DNA from: Jejuia rubra
GTDB taxonomy: Bacteria; Bacteroidota; Bacteroidia; Flavobacteriales; Flavobacteriaceae
NCBI RefSeq assembly: GCF_042684665.1
Contig: NZ_JBHULY010000039.1
Location: 421,147-485,146, forward strand
Direction of reading: 5' to 3'
DNA: 64,000 nucleotides
The notes beneath the pieces are model-generated. The model ran no database searches, had not been told where the DNA came from, and was given only the letters and a program-made list of their open reading frames with translations. Within the stretch, counting starts at the first letter, position 1, and every line of letters starts with the position of its first letter. The position numbers were made by a program, and so were the translations under genes. Shown in pieces: positions 45,836 to 54,496 of the stretch.

Positions 45836-47575
45836 TGAATTCTCCATAAATTTAAAGAACTGAAAGCAATTCACAACCAGGACATACTTACCCCGCTTAC
45901 TGCTGGGCCTGTGAATTCTCCATAAATTTAAAGAACTGAAAGCAATTCACAACGGCATCGCTCTTTTTGTTGAGACACAACTACCTGTGAATTCTCCATA
46001 AATTTAAAGAACTGAAAGCAATTCACAACGGTCAGTTCCTTTTAATTAAGGTCGTTGCTCCTGTGAATTCTCCATAAATTTAAAGAACTGAAAGCAATTC
46101 ACAACTACTTGTTATATTAGTGCTAATTGACACACCTGTGAATTCTCCATAAATTTAAAGAACTGAAAGCAATTCACAACTTTTTCTTCTAGCGTTTTTA
46201 TTTCTTTTTCCCTGTGAATTCTCCATAAATTTAAAGAACTGAAAGCAATTCACAACTTCCAAGATGTCATGCCTACTAATCCAGAACCTGTGAATTCTCC
46301 ATAAATTTAAAGAACTGAAAGCAATTCACAACACCACTTTGTAAGCAATGGGAAAGGCTTATCCTGTGAATTCTCCATAAATTTAAAGAACTGAAAGCAA
46401 TTCACAACGCATTCCGTCAGTCAGTTTTATAGGCTCTCCTGTGAATTCTCCATAAATTTAAAGAACTGAAAGCAATTCACAACTACTGCCATCGTGGAAG
46501 CACAGGCGCAAAACCTGTGAATTCTCCATAAATTTAAAGAACTGAAAGCAATTCACAACAACGACGCTTATCTCTTCCATTTCAATACCCTGTGAATTCT
46601 CCATAAATTTAAAGAACTGAAAGCAATTCACAACATATAATTACGAATTATTCCTAACGTTAGACCTGTGAATTCTCCATAAATTTAAAGAACTGAAAGC
46701 AATTCACAACTTATGATGTATTGCAACGGGTGTTTGGATACCTGTGAATTCTCCATAAATTTAAAGAACTGAAAGCAATTCACAACGTAGCTGTAAAATT
46801 ACCTGTTGTCCTTTCACCTGTGAATTCTCCATAAATTTAAAGAACTGAAAGCAATTCACAACATTTCGTCAATAATATCATCGGGGTCGATACCTGTGAA
46901 TTCTCCATAAATTTAAAGAACTGAAAGCAATTCACAACTATTGGCAGGGTAGACTGCAACAAAAAAGTCCTGTGAATTCTCCATAAATTTAAAGAACTGA
47001 AAGCAATTCACAACTTTAAGGCTTCCTTCATGCTTTCGCCGTAACCTGTGAATTCTCCATAAATTTAAAGAACTGAAAGCAATTCACAACATGACAAAAT
47101 TTGTATTAGCCAATCATCACCCTGTGAATTCTCCATAAATTTAAAGAACTGAAAGCAATTCACAACGGAAATATGAAAACGGTAAAATAATGCAGCCTGT
47201 GAATTCTCCATAAATTTAAAGAACTGAAAGCAATTCACAACTTTACGTACGGATCTAATACATCTACCATGCCTGTGAATTCTCCATAAATTTAAAGAAC
47301 TGAAAGCAATTCACAACTGGCATTATTGCAAGGTGTAATTAGTGGTTCCTGTGAATTCTCCATAAATTTAAAGAACTGAAAGCAATTCACAACTCCAGTC
47401 TTCCCGTTGCGATGCGGTCAAACCCTGTGAATTCTCCATAAATTTAAAGAACTGAAAGCAATTCACAACCTTGTTGGGGTCGAATTTCCACGCATACGCC
47501 CTGTGAATTCTCCATAAATTTAAAGAACTGAAAGCAATTCACAACACAAAGAGCGTTGATACAAGCAGATATTAA

Positions 47576-47739
47576 CCTGTGAATTCTCCATAACCCTTCG
47601 ACAGGCTCAGGGCAGGATTTAAAGAACTGAAACCTAAACAGGAAACTTCTACAGGCTATGGCAAAAGCACGTTGCAATTCCCTTCTGTTAGACCAGTTAG
47701 ATCGCTCCGAGGTTCAGCGAAGCTAAAGCAATTCACGAC
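47576..47739 (-). repeat. enlarged CRISPR repeat 24 (46 bp plus 23-bp and 95-bp inserts)
   Basis: The canonical repeat is interrupted twice: after CCATAA by a 23-bp insert containing CCCTTCGACAGGCTCAGGG, and after GAACTGAAA by a 95-bp insert running from CCTAAACAGG to GCTAAA. It ends TTCACGAC, one base off the canonical repeat. Confidence 0.9.
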
Positions 47740-47767
47740 GGAAAGACATTTGACGACAAAAAATTCC

Positions 47768-47930
47768 CCTTGAATTCTCCATAACCCTTCGACAGGCTCA
47801 GGGCAGGATTTAAAGAACTGAAACCTAAACAGGAAACTTCTGCAAGCTATGGCAAAAGCACGTTGCAATTCCCTTTTGTTAGACCAGTTAGATCGCTCCG
47901 AGGTTCAGCGAAGCTAAAGCAATTCACAAC
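47768..47930 (-). repeat. enlarged CRISPR repeat 25
   Basis: It has the same two inserts at the same positions as repeat 24. One base is missing in the first arm (CCTTGAATT instead of CCTGTGAATT), and a few substitutions lie in the 95-bp insert (CTTCTGCAAGC versus CTTCTACAGGC). Confidence 0.9.
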
Positions 47931-47960
47931 AAGGTAGTCAAGATAAGTTAACAGCTTCAA

Positions 47961-48125
47961 CCTGTGAATTCTCCATAACCCTTCGACAGGCTCAGGGCAG
48001 GATTTAAAGAACTGAAACCTAAGCAGGAAACTTTCTGCAAGCTATGGCAAAAGCACGTTGCGATTCCCTTTTGTTAGACCAGTTAGATCGCTCCGAGGTT
48101 CAGCGAAACTAAAGCAATTCACAAA
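47961..48125 (-). repeat. enlarged CRISPR repeat 26 (array end)
   Basis: It has the same two inserts, with one extra T (CTTTCTGC), a G for A in GTTGCGATTCCC and AAACTAAA in place of AAGCTAAA. Its last bases merge with the A-tract of the neighbouring gene's terminator, leaving no room for a leader on this side. Confidence 0.88.
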
Positions 48126-48152
48126 AAAGCCCAACCGAAACGATTGGGCTTT
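48126..48152 (-). terminator. terminator of the OmpA-family gene
   Basis: On the minus strand AAAGCCCAA pairs with TTGGGCTTT, extended by an inner CG pair, and is followed by T residues that overlap the end of CRISPR repeat 26. Confidence 0.85.
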
Positions 48153-48175
48153 GAACAATTCAATATCTTTATGAC

Positions 48176-49018
48176 TTAGTTGCCTCCGGCTTCAAGGTTC
48201 TTCATTTCCTTTTCAACCAATTCGTAGAATTGATCCAATTTGGGAAGTACTACGATACGCGTACGTCTGTTAGTGGCTCTGTTTTCAGCGGTATCATTGT
48301 CTACAAGCGGCACATACGAACTGCGTCCAGCGGCTATTAGCCTCCCTGGGTTTACTTCAAGTTCCTCTAAAACACGTACTACGGAAGTGGCACGTTTTAC
48401 ACTTAAATCCCAGTTGTCCAACAATACGCCACTCTGGTAAGATCTGCTGTCTGTATGTCCTTCAACCATACACTCAAAATCTGGTTTTGCGTTAACAACT
48501 TTCGCTACTTTTGCCAATACTTCCTTTGCTCTTGTCGTTACATTATAACTTCCACTTCTAAAAAGCATTTTGTCCGAAATTGAAATAAAAACAACGCCCT
48601 TTTCAACATTTACTTCAATGTCAGGATCATTAATGCCAACTTCTCTTTTAAAGCTAGTTACTAATGCCAATGTCATACTGTCTTTCTTCGTCAGGGCATC
48701 TTGCAAACGAGTAATCTTTAAATCTTTTTCCCTCATGCTTTCCAGGGTTTTTTCAACATTAGTAGCACTTGTTTTAGTTAAGGTTTGGTAGGTTTGAACA
48801 TTATCCCTCAAATCGGCAACTCGCTTTTCCAGCTCAGATGCTTTTGCAGTTGCGGCTGCTTTTTCCTCTAAACAACTATTCAATTTAACAGTTGCTGAAT
48901 TCAATAAATCTTGTGTTTCTTTTTGTTTTTCCTGAAGGGCTAAAAGCTCCTTTTTGGATCCACAGGAACTAAATAATACGAATAGTGCGGACAAACTAAG
49001 TAATAGTGCTTTCTTCAT
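48176..49018 (-). CDS. OmpA-family lipoprotein with coiled coil
   Basis: A 280-residue outer-membrane lipoprotein (Pal/MotB type). The signal MKKALLLSLSALFVLFSSCG gives lipidated Cys19. A coiled coil rich in Glu, Lys and Leu spans about 22-110, then the OmpA peptidoglycan-binding domain follows (VEGHTDSRSY, LSVKRATSVVRVL, NRRTRIVVLPKLDQF). It should tether the outer membrane to the wall. It is convergent with the CRISPR side; its terminator touches the array. Confidence 0.9.
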   Translation of the reverse strand: MKKALLLSLSALFVLFSSCGSKKELLALQEKQKETQDLLNSATVKLNSCLEEKAAATAKASELEKRVADLRDNVQTYQTLTKTSATNVEKTLESMREKDLKITRLQDALTKKDSMTLALVTSFKREVGINDPDIEVNVEKGVVFISISDKMLFRSGSYNVTTRAKEVLAKVAKVVNAKPDFECMVEGHTDSRSYQSGVLLDNWDLSVKRATSVVRVLEELEVNPGRLIAAGRSSYVPLVDNDTAENRATNRRTRIVVLPKLDQFYELVEKEMKNLEAGGN

Positions 49019-49125
49019 AATGTTATTGGTTGTTTTTCGGATTAAAAATTTGCAATATAATTTTGGCTAAAATATATAAAAAACAGTTGAATTTAAAAGG
49101 CTTAACAAAACTTTTACTAACCGAG

Positions 49126-50115
49126 TTATAAACTTTTGTAAAACCTTTTTCTATTTACGAAATAATCCCAGACAATGGATGTGCATTGGTAATATTTTAT
49201 TTTCCTGGGAGCAGCTTTTCTCTGTTTTAGAAGAAGCGGAAGATGACCATAAAACCTGATGTGAGCCTTTATTATGGCGACTATATGTGCAAACTTAAAC
49301 CCCAAAAAGAACTTCATGCCAGCAATACCATCCAACAGTAACCTTATAAGCACAAGCATAAAAACATTTCCTTTTGCATTTTTGACCAAAGTATAAAGAC
49401 TATTTCGAAAATTAAGGTAAGTCTTTTTTGGACTAAGGTTGCTAAGCGTAGCCCCTCCAACATGATACACCGTTGAACTGCCAACGTACAGAATGTCATA
49501 TCCTTTATTCCGTGAACGCCAGCATAAATCGATTTCTTCCATGTGGGCAAAGAAGAATTCATCTAAGCCTTTTAGTTCTTTATAAACCGATCTTCGTATA
49601 AACAAACATGCACCAGAAGCCCAAAAGATGGGTATAGTATCATTGTATTGACCTGAATCCCTTTCAACAGTATTAAAAATTCTACCCCTACAGTACGGAT
49701 ATCCAAATTTATCTATAAAGCCACCTCCAGCACCAGCATATTCAAAATGATCTTTCCTTTTAAAATCTAATATTTTGGGTTGAATTATGGCAACATTCGC
49801 ATTGCTTTTAAAGGCGTTTTCAATAGGGGAAAGCCAGTTTTCAGTCACTTCAACATCACTATTCAACAAACAGAATACATCATCTTTTATATGCCTGAGG
49901 GCATCATTATAGCCTTTTGAAAACCCACCATTGACTTTGTTTTGAATTATTTTGACCGATGGAAAGTTCTTCTCAACAAAAACAATGGAATCATCAGTTG
50001 ACGCATTATCAGCCACATAAATATCTGCGCCTACTGAGTGGTGTACCACTGATGGCAAAAACTGCTCCAACAATTTCTTGCCATTCCAATTTAATATAAC
50101 GACTGCTATTTTCAT
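49126..50115 (-). CDS. family 2 glycosyltransferase
   Basis: A 329-residue GT-A fold enzyme with the opening VVILNWNGKKLLEQFLPSV, nucleotide-binding Asp36 (YVADNAST), the DXD-like NSDVEV at 85-90 and the acceptor-side segment HMEEIDLCWR. It resembles rhamnosyltransferase-type GT2 proteins (WbbL-like) for surface polysaccharides. Near the C-terminus a hydrophobic stretch (MLVLIRLLLDGIAGMKFFLG) suggests membrane association. Its start overlaps the upstream HsdR_N-like gene by 4 bp. Confidence 0.9.
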   Translation of the reverse strand: MKIAVVILNWNGKKLLEQFLPSVVHHSVGADIYVADNASTDDSIVFVEKNFPSVKIIQNKVNGGFSKGYNDALRHIKDDVFCLLNSDVEVTENWLSPIENAFKSNANVAIIQPKILDFKRKDHFEYAGAGGGFIDKFGYPYCRGRIFNTVERDSGQYNDTIPIFWASGACLFIRRSVYKELKGLDEFFFAHMEEIDLCWRSRNKGYDILYVGSSTVYHVGGATLSNLSPKKTYLNFRNSLYTLVKNAKGNVFMLVLIRLLLDGIAGMKFFLGFKFAHIVAIIKAHIRFYGHLPLLLKQRKAAPRKIKYYQCTSIVWDYFVNRKRFYKSL

Positions 50116-50558
50116 CTTTCGTACAAAGGCATATCTCTTAAAAAGTGATACCGTTCGTTTTCAAAGTCCATTTCGCAATAATAATGATTTAATCCGTTAG
50201 TAACCATCAAAACATCTGCCTTCAATTCTAAATTATAACGGGCTATTTGGTCAAAAACGTTTTGGTCTATTTCAATATTTGGGGCTTTACATTCTACAAC
50301 AATTTCAATCTCCCCGTTGGGCTTGAACACCACGATATCATACCGTTTTTTTAAACCGTTCACCTTCAATTCCTTTTCAACATTAATCAAGGATTTGGGA
50401 TAGTTTTTGTCTTCAATTAAAAAATGCACACAGTTTTGGCGTACCCATTCCTCAGGTTGCAAAACCACAAATTTTTTGCGAATGATATCAAAAATGAGAA
50501 CTTTATTTTCGCTATTTTTGAATCGAAACTGGTATGAGGGGAAATTCAATTTGTGCAT
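50112..50558 (-). CDS. small HsdR N-terminal-like (PD-(D/E)XK) protein
   Basis: A 148-residue protein resembling the stand-alone HSDR_N_2 domain. The putative nuclease core is RYDIVVF (Asp74), then VVECKAPN with the Glu89-x-Lys91 pair. Despite the similarity to type I restriction subunits there is no helicase, methylase or specificity gene nearby, so a restriction role is unlikely. Such single-domain proteins are common in Bacteroidota, often next to holA. It is coupled by a 4-bp overlap to the glycosyltransferase and divergent from holA. Confidence 0.82.
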   Translation of the reverse strand: MHKLNFPSYQFRFKNSENKVLIFDIIRKKFVVLQPEEWVRQNCVHFLIEDKNYPKSLINVEKELKVNGLKKRYDIVVFKPNGEIEIVVECKAPNIEIDQNVFDQIARYNLELKADVLMVTNGLNHYYCEMDFENERYHFLRDMPLYER

Positions 50559-50617
50559 CCAACAAATGTATCATTATAATGCCATTTTATTGCTTTTCAT
50601 TGAAAATTTTATAGGAT

Positions 50618-51622
50618 TTGGACGAGGTTAAACAATTGGCGACCGATATAAAAAATCGGCAACTTAAGCCCATTTATTTTTTAATGGGTGAAGAACCGTA
50701 TTACATAGATAAGATTTCAGATTTTATAGAGAACACAGTCCTAACTGAAGCCGAAAGAGGTTTTAATCAGATGGTGCTTTACGGGCGTGATATTTCGGTA
50801 GAGGATATCGTAAGCAACGCGAAACGCTATCCCATGATGGCCGAATATCAGGTGGTAATCGTTAAGGAGGCGCAGGATTTATCCCGAACCATTGAAAAAT
50901 TGGCCAAATACGCTGATAACCCTCAGCCGACTACAATTTTGGTTGTGAATTATAAATACAAAAAAATTGATAAGCGCAAAGCTCTTTATAAGGCACTTAA
51001 AAAAACAAGTGTGGTTTATGAAAGTAAAAAACTATACGAAAATCAGGTAGCCGATTGGATTAGAAGGGTTTTGTCGCCTAAGGGATATGCCATTACCCCA
51101 AAGGCAGCCCAAATGTTGGTGGAATTCTTGGGTACGGATTTAAGTAAAATTAATAATGAACTTGATAAGCTTCAGATCATATTTCCGAAGGGCCATCAGA
51201 TTACACCGGAGGATGTGGAAGAAAACATAGGCATCAGTAAAGACTACAATAATTTTGAGCTCAGGAAAGCAATTGGGGACAGAAATGCTGTTAAGGCGTA
51301 TCAAATAGTAAATTATTTTGCTGAGAACCCAAAGGACAATCCCATGGTGGTCACGGTGTCTTTATTGTTTAATTTCTTTTCCCAATTGTTGCATTTTCAT
51401 GGATTAAAGGATAAATCACCAAGGAGTGTGGCATCAGCCTTAAAGATTAATCCCTATTTTGTCAATGAATATGTCACGGCCGCAAGAAACTACCCCATGC
51501 GAAAAGTGAGTGCAGTTGTTTCTACTTTAAGGGAATTCGATGTAAAAAGCAAAGGGGTGGGGGCAAATGCTGTTCCCCAAGGAGATTTATTAAAAGAATT
51601 ATTGGTTAGGATTTTAAACTGA
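50618..51622 (+). CDS. holA: DNA polymerase III subunit delta
   Basis: A 334-residue clamp-loader subunit. The start is a TTG (MDEVKQLATDIKNRQLKPIY), as no in-frame ATG precedes the family's N-terminal LKPIYFLMGEEPYYID. The delta AAA-like domain is followed by the C-terminal collar helices (DLSKINNELDKL, ISKDYNNFELRKAIG, QGDLLKELLVRIL). It opens the beta clamp with gamma/tau and delta'. Its stop overlaps the ung start (TGATG). Confidence 0.9.
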   Translation: MDEVKQLATDIKNRQLKPIYFLMGEEPYYIDKISDFIENTVLTEAERGFNQMVLYGRDISVEDIVSNAKRYPMMAEYQVVIVKEAQDLSRTIEKLAKYADNPQPTTILVVNYKYKKIDKRKALYKALKKTSVVYESKKLYENQVADWIRRVLSPKGYAITPKAAQMLVEFLGTDLSKINNELDKLQIIFPKGHQITPEDVEENIGISKDYNNFELRKAIGDRNAVKAYQIVNYFAENPKDNPMVVTVSLLFNFFSQLLHFHGLKDKSPRSVASALKINPYFVNEYVTAARNYPMRKVSAVVSTLREFDVKSKGVGANAVPQGDLLKELLVRILN

Positions 51623-52287
51623 TGGATGTAGCCATACACGAGAATTGGAAAGGGTATTTGCGGGAGGAGTTTGAAAAACCTTATTTTTCAGAATTGGTTG
51701 CATTTGTAAAGCAGGAGTACACTTCCCACCAGTGTTTTCCACCTGGAAAGGAGATTTTTAACGCATTTAACCATTGCCATTTTGAGGATGTCAAGGTTGT
51801 GATTATCGGACAGGATCCTTATCATGGTCCTGGGCAAGCCAATGGGTTGTGTTTTTCTGTTCGGGACGGTATTATGCATCCGCCTTCACTAATTAATATT
51901 TTTAAAGAAATTGAAGATGATTTGGGGGTTCCGTATCCAAAAAGTGGAGATTTGTCCCGGTGGGCAAAACAGGGTGTCCTCCTATTAAATGCTACATTAA
52001 CCGTTCGGGCCCATCAAGCTGGAAGCCATCAAAAAAAAGGGTGGGAAACTTTTACGGATAACGTTATCAGATGTATTTCCGAAGAAAAGAAAGATGTGAT
52101 TTTTTTACTCTGGGGAGGGTATGCCAAACAAAAATTAAAGCTGATTGACTCTTATAAGCATAGAATACTTACCTCAGGTCATCCGTCACCATTGAGTGCC
52201 AATAGGGGCTATTGGTTCGGCAATAAACATTTTTCCAAAGTTAATGCCTTACTCAAGTCATACAACCAAAAAGCTATAAATTGGTAG
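51622..52287 (+). CDS. ung: uracil-DNA glycosylase (family 1)
   Basis: A 221-residue base-excision repair enzyme that removes uracil from DNA. The water-activating loop GQDPYHGP has Asp65, and the DNA-intercalating HPSPLSANRG loop and the VLLLNATLTV strand are present. Length and motifs are typical. It is translationally coupled to holA by a one-base overlap. Confidence 0.96.
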   Translation: MDVAIHENWKGYLREEFEKPYFSELVAFVKQEYTSHQCFPPGKEIFNAFNHCHFEDVKVVIIGQDPYHGPGQANGLCFSVRDGIMHPPSLINIFKEIEDDLGVPYPKSGDLSRWAKQGVLLLNATLTVRAHQAGSHQKKGWETFTDNVIRCISEEKKDVIFLLWGGYAKQKLKLIDSYKHRILTSGHPSPLSANRGYWFGNKHFSKVNALLKSYNQKAINW

Positions 52288-52292
52288 GTGTT

Positions 52293-52493
52293 TTAGCTTC
52301 CGGTAGGTGCTAAATCCCGGCTTTCCGATTCTACTTCTAACTTGGTGTTTAGCTTAATTGGAGCTTCAGTTGGAGTATTCAACTCTCTAAGTACACGCTT
52401 TTTGGCAGACTTAAAATACGAAAAACTGAAGAACAGGACATTAAGGGCTATTAGGGACAAAATTAGCAAAGTAATGTTCAATAACATAGGCAT
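52293..52493 (-). CDS. small single-helix membrane protein, hypothetical
   Basis: A 66-residue frame with a strong N-terminal transmembrane helix (MPMLLNITLLILSLIALNVL, continuing to about residue 26), a basic stretch KSAKKRV just after it, and a polar tail. The positive-inside pattern suggests an N-out, C-in orientation. It occupies the only open space between ung and menB, ending 5 bp from ung (convergent). I recognise no family, and a chance ORF is possible. Confidence 0.5.
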   Translation of the reverse strand: MPMLLNITLLILSLIALNVLFFSFSYFKSAKKRVLRELNTPTEAPIKLNTKLEVESESRDLAPTGS

Positions 52494-52602
52494 AGTTCAT
52501 TGTTTGGTCGATAAAAGTATATAAATTTTCGATGAAATACAAATTTTACCGATTAAACTGTTAAAATCTTCACAAATCTATAAAAAATATCCATAACCGC
52601 AA

Positions 52603-52618
52603 TACGTACATGTACGTA
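52603..52618. promoter_or_regulatory. 16-bp perfect palindrome upstream of menB
   Basis: TACGTACATGTACGTA is its own reverse complement and lies 85 bp before the menB ATG and about 60 bp before the -7 box. It is a candidate operator; no regulator is identified. Confidence 0.45.
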
Positions 52619-52677
52619 ATAAATTAAAATCAGTTTCATTTTTAAATCCTTCTAGTAGCTGTATCAAATAAAACAAT

Positions 52678-52685
52678 TATTTTTG
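52678..52685 (+). promoter_or_regulatory. -7 promoter element of the menaquinone cluster
   Basis: TATTTTTG is a perfect TAnnTTTG box 18 bp before menB. No TTG at standard spacing is seen. Confidence 0.45.
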
Positions 52686-52702
52686 GTCAAAATATTCAAA
52701 CG

Positions 52703-53542
52703 ATGGATGAACCTAAATGGGAGATCGCAAAGGAGTTCGAAGATATCACCTATAATAAATATAATGGGGTAGCGCGTATTGCTTTCAACAGGCCTAATGT
52801 TAGAAATGCTTTTCGGCCAAAAACAACTAGTGAGCTATATGACGCCTTTTATGATGCCAATGAAGATACAAACATTGGTGCTGTGCTATTATCAGCAGAG
52901 GGTCCATCAACAAAAGATGGTATTTATTCCTTTTGCAGTGGTGGCGATCAAAAGGCTAGGGGGCATCAAGGCTATGTTGGTGAGGATGGTTATCATCGCT
53001 TAAATATTTTGGAGGTACAACGCCTCATCCGATTTATGCCTAAAGCCGTTATTGCAGTCGTGCCTGGTTGGGCAGTAGGTGGTGGACATAGTTTGCATGT
53101 AGTTTGTGATTTGACTCTAGCGAGTAAGGAACACGCCATTTTTAAGCAGACCGATGCGGATGTTACCAGTTTTGACGGAGGATACGGCTCAGCCTACCTT
53201 GCTAAAATGGTAGGGCAAAAAAAAGCACGTGAAATATTTTTCCTAGGACGTAATTATTCGGCACAGGAGGCCTTTGAAATGGGAATGGTAAATGCCGTGG
53301 TTCCTCATGACGAACTAGAACAAACAGCTTATGAATGGGCCCAGGAAATATTGGCAAAGTCGCCAACCTCTATAAAAATGTTGAAATTTGCCATGAATCT
53401 CACCGATGATGGCATGGTGGGGCAACAAGTGTTTGCCGGTGAAGCAACCCGATTAGCTTACATGACAGATGAAGCAAAGGAAGGCAGGAACGCCTTTTTG
53501 GAAAAAAGAAAGCCAAACTTCGATAAAAAATGGATACCGTAA
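52703..53542 (+). CDS. menB: 1,4-dihydroxy-2-naphthoyl-CoA synthase
   Basis: A 279-residue crotonase-fold enzyme that closes the second ring of menaquinone from o-succinylbenzoyl-CoA. Family blocks include RIAFNRPNVRNAFRP, SGGDQKARG, VPGWAVGGGHSLH and TDADVTSFDGGYGS, plus the C-terminal EGRNAFLEKRKPNF. This pattern is specific to MenB rather than to enoyl-CoA hydratases. It is first in a seven-gene same-strand cluster; menA follows with overlap. Confidence 0.95.
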   Translation: MDEPKWEIAKEFEDITYNKYNGVARIAFNRPNVRNAFRPKTTSELYDAFYDANEDTNIGAVLLSAEGPSTKDGIYSFCSGGDQKARGHQGYVGEDGYHRLNILEVQRLIRFMPKAVIAVVPGWAVGGGHSLHVVCDLTLASKEHAIFKQTDADVTSFDGGYGSAYLAKMVGQKKAREIFFLGRNYSAQEAFEMGMVNAVVPHDELEQTAYEWAQEILAKSPTSIKMLKFAMNLTDDGMVGQQVFAGEATRLAYMTDEAKEGRNAFLEKRKPNFDKKWIP

Positions 53543-54444
53543 TGAAACAAGTTTCCGTTTGGGTGTCAGCCATGCGTTTGCGAACGCTACCACTTTCCGT
53601 TTCGGGTATTATTTTAGCATCAAGTTTTGCCCATTATAACGGAATGTTTGATTGGATGATTTTCATATTGGCACTTCTGACAACCTTAAGCCTTCAAATT
53701 TTATCCAATTTGGCAAATGACTACGGGGACGGGGTAAAAGGTACCGATAATGATGAGAGGATTGGCCCAAAACGCGCTATTCAAAGTGGATTGATTTCAC
53801 CGGATGCCATGTTCGAGGCTATAAAAATTAATATTTTAGTGACTATCATTTTGGCTTTTCTACTTATTTTTTCTTCATTTGGCGCACAACATTTCTTGTT
53901 GACATTATTGTTTTTCGCCTTGGGAATTTTATCTATTGTTGCTGCTATGCGCTACACCATTGGCGGTAATGCTTATGGCTATAGAGGTTTGGGTGATGTT
54001 TTTGTGTTTATGTTTTTTGGATTGGTCAGCGTCATAGGCTGTTATGTTCTTTATGCCAAAACAATCGACCATGTGGTGTTTTTGCCGGCAATTACCATCG
54101 GCTTACTAAGTGCAGCAGTCCTTAATTTAAACAATATGAGGGATATAGATTCGGATAAATCGGCTAATAAAATTACCTTAGCATTGCGACTAGGGAAAGA
54201 AAAGGCCAAAAAATATCATTTTTTCTTGATCATAACAGCCATCATCATATCTGGGCTTTTTGGGATTTTATACTACACTTCAATATTCAACTTGATTTAT
54301 GTTATTATCTATATTCCGTTAATCCTTCATTTAAAAACAGTTAAGGAAAACAAAGACCCAAAATTGCTCGATCCCGAGTTGAAAAAAGTGGCTTTATCAA
54401 CCTTCTTTCTGTCCGTTTTGATGGCCATTGGACATTTACTGTAA
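53542..54444 (+). CDS. menA: 1,4-dihydroxy-2-naphthoate polyprenyltransferase
   Basis: A UbiA-family integral membrane enzyme of about 300 residues that attaches the isoprenoid tail, giving demethylmenaquinone. The start is set at MKQVSVW, whose ATG overlaps the menB stop by one base; a start 12 bp upstream is possible. The first Asp-rich motif is NDYGDGVKGTDNDER and the second is NNMRDIDSDKSANK, with eight or nine hydrophobic helices around them. Directly coupled to menB. Confidence 0.94.
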   Translation: MKQVSVWVSAMRLRTLPLSVSGIILASSFAHYNGMFDWMIFILALLTTLSLQILSNLANDYGDGVKGTDNDERIGPKRAIQSGLISPDAMFEAIKINILVTIILAFLLIFSSFGAQHFLLTLLFFALGILSIVAAMRYTIGGNAYGYRGLGDVFVFMFFGLVSVIGCYVLYAKTIDHVVFLPAITIGLLSAAVLNLNNMRDIDSDKSANKITLALRLGKEKAKKYHFFLIITAIIISGLFGILYYTSIFNLIYVIIYIPLILHLKTVKENKDPKLLDPELKKVALSTFFLSVLMAIGHLL

Positions 54445-54496
54445 TAGCCTTTGGAATGCTAAAAATTCATTATTTTTAGTGTAAAATTTAATTCAC

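Larger units (their letters stand above)
45832..48125 (-). CRISPR. type II-C CRISPR array: 26 repeats, 25 spacers
   Basis: Twenty-three canonical 46-bp repeats begin at 45832 and recur every 75-76 bp to 47545; as read they are identical. Three enlarged repeats follow (47576-47739, 47768-47930, 47961-48125). Spacers are 28-30 bp. In the transcribed (minus) sense the repeat begins GTTGTGAATTGCTTTCAG and ends GAGAATTCACAGG, with terminal inverted repeats TGTGAATT/AATTCACA. Inside it TTG (repeat bases 2-4) and TAAATTTA (24-31), 19 bases apart, resemble a Bacteroidota promoter that would start RNA at the repeat-spacer junction, as in Neisseria II-C arrays. Spacer targets cannot be determined here. 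Confidence 0.97.

Noticed and set aside
47444..47868. Two overlapping minus-strand ORFs of 70-77 codons in the right part of the array
   Set aside because: They are read-throughs of the enlarged CRISPR repeats: the same peptide start and the PEPVEG-type segment come from the inserted elements, and both frames run across spacers.
47576..48125. Enlarged repeats as copies of an insertion sequence
   Set aside because: The inserts are only 23 and 95 bp, encode no transposase and have no terminal inverted repeats of IS type.
48126..48175. CRISPR leader on the ompA side of the array
   Set aside because: Only the ompA-like gene's terminator and about 23 bp lie there, and the adjacent repeats are the degenerate ones.
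50112..50558. Remnant of a type I restriction-modification system
   Set aside because: Only a stand-alone HsdR N-terminal-like domain is present, with no hsdM, hsdS or helicase, and it is embedded in a housekeeping context.
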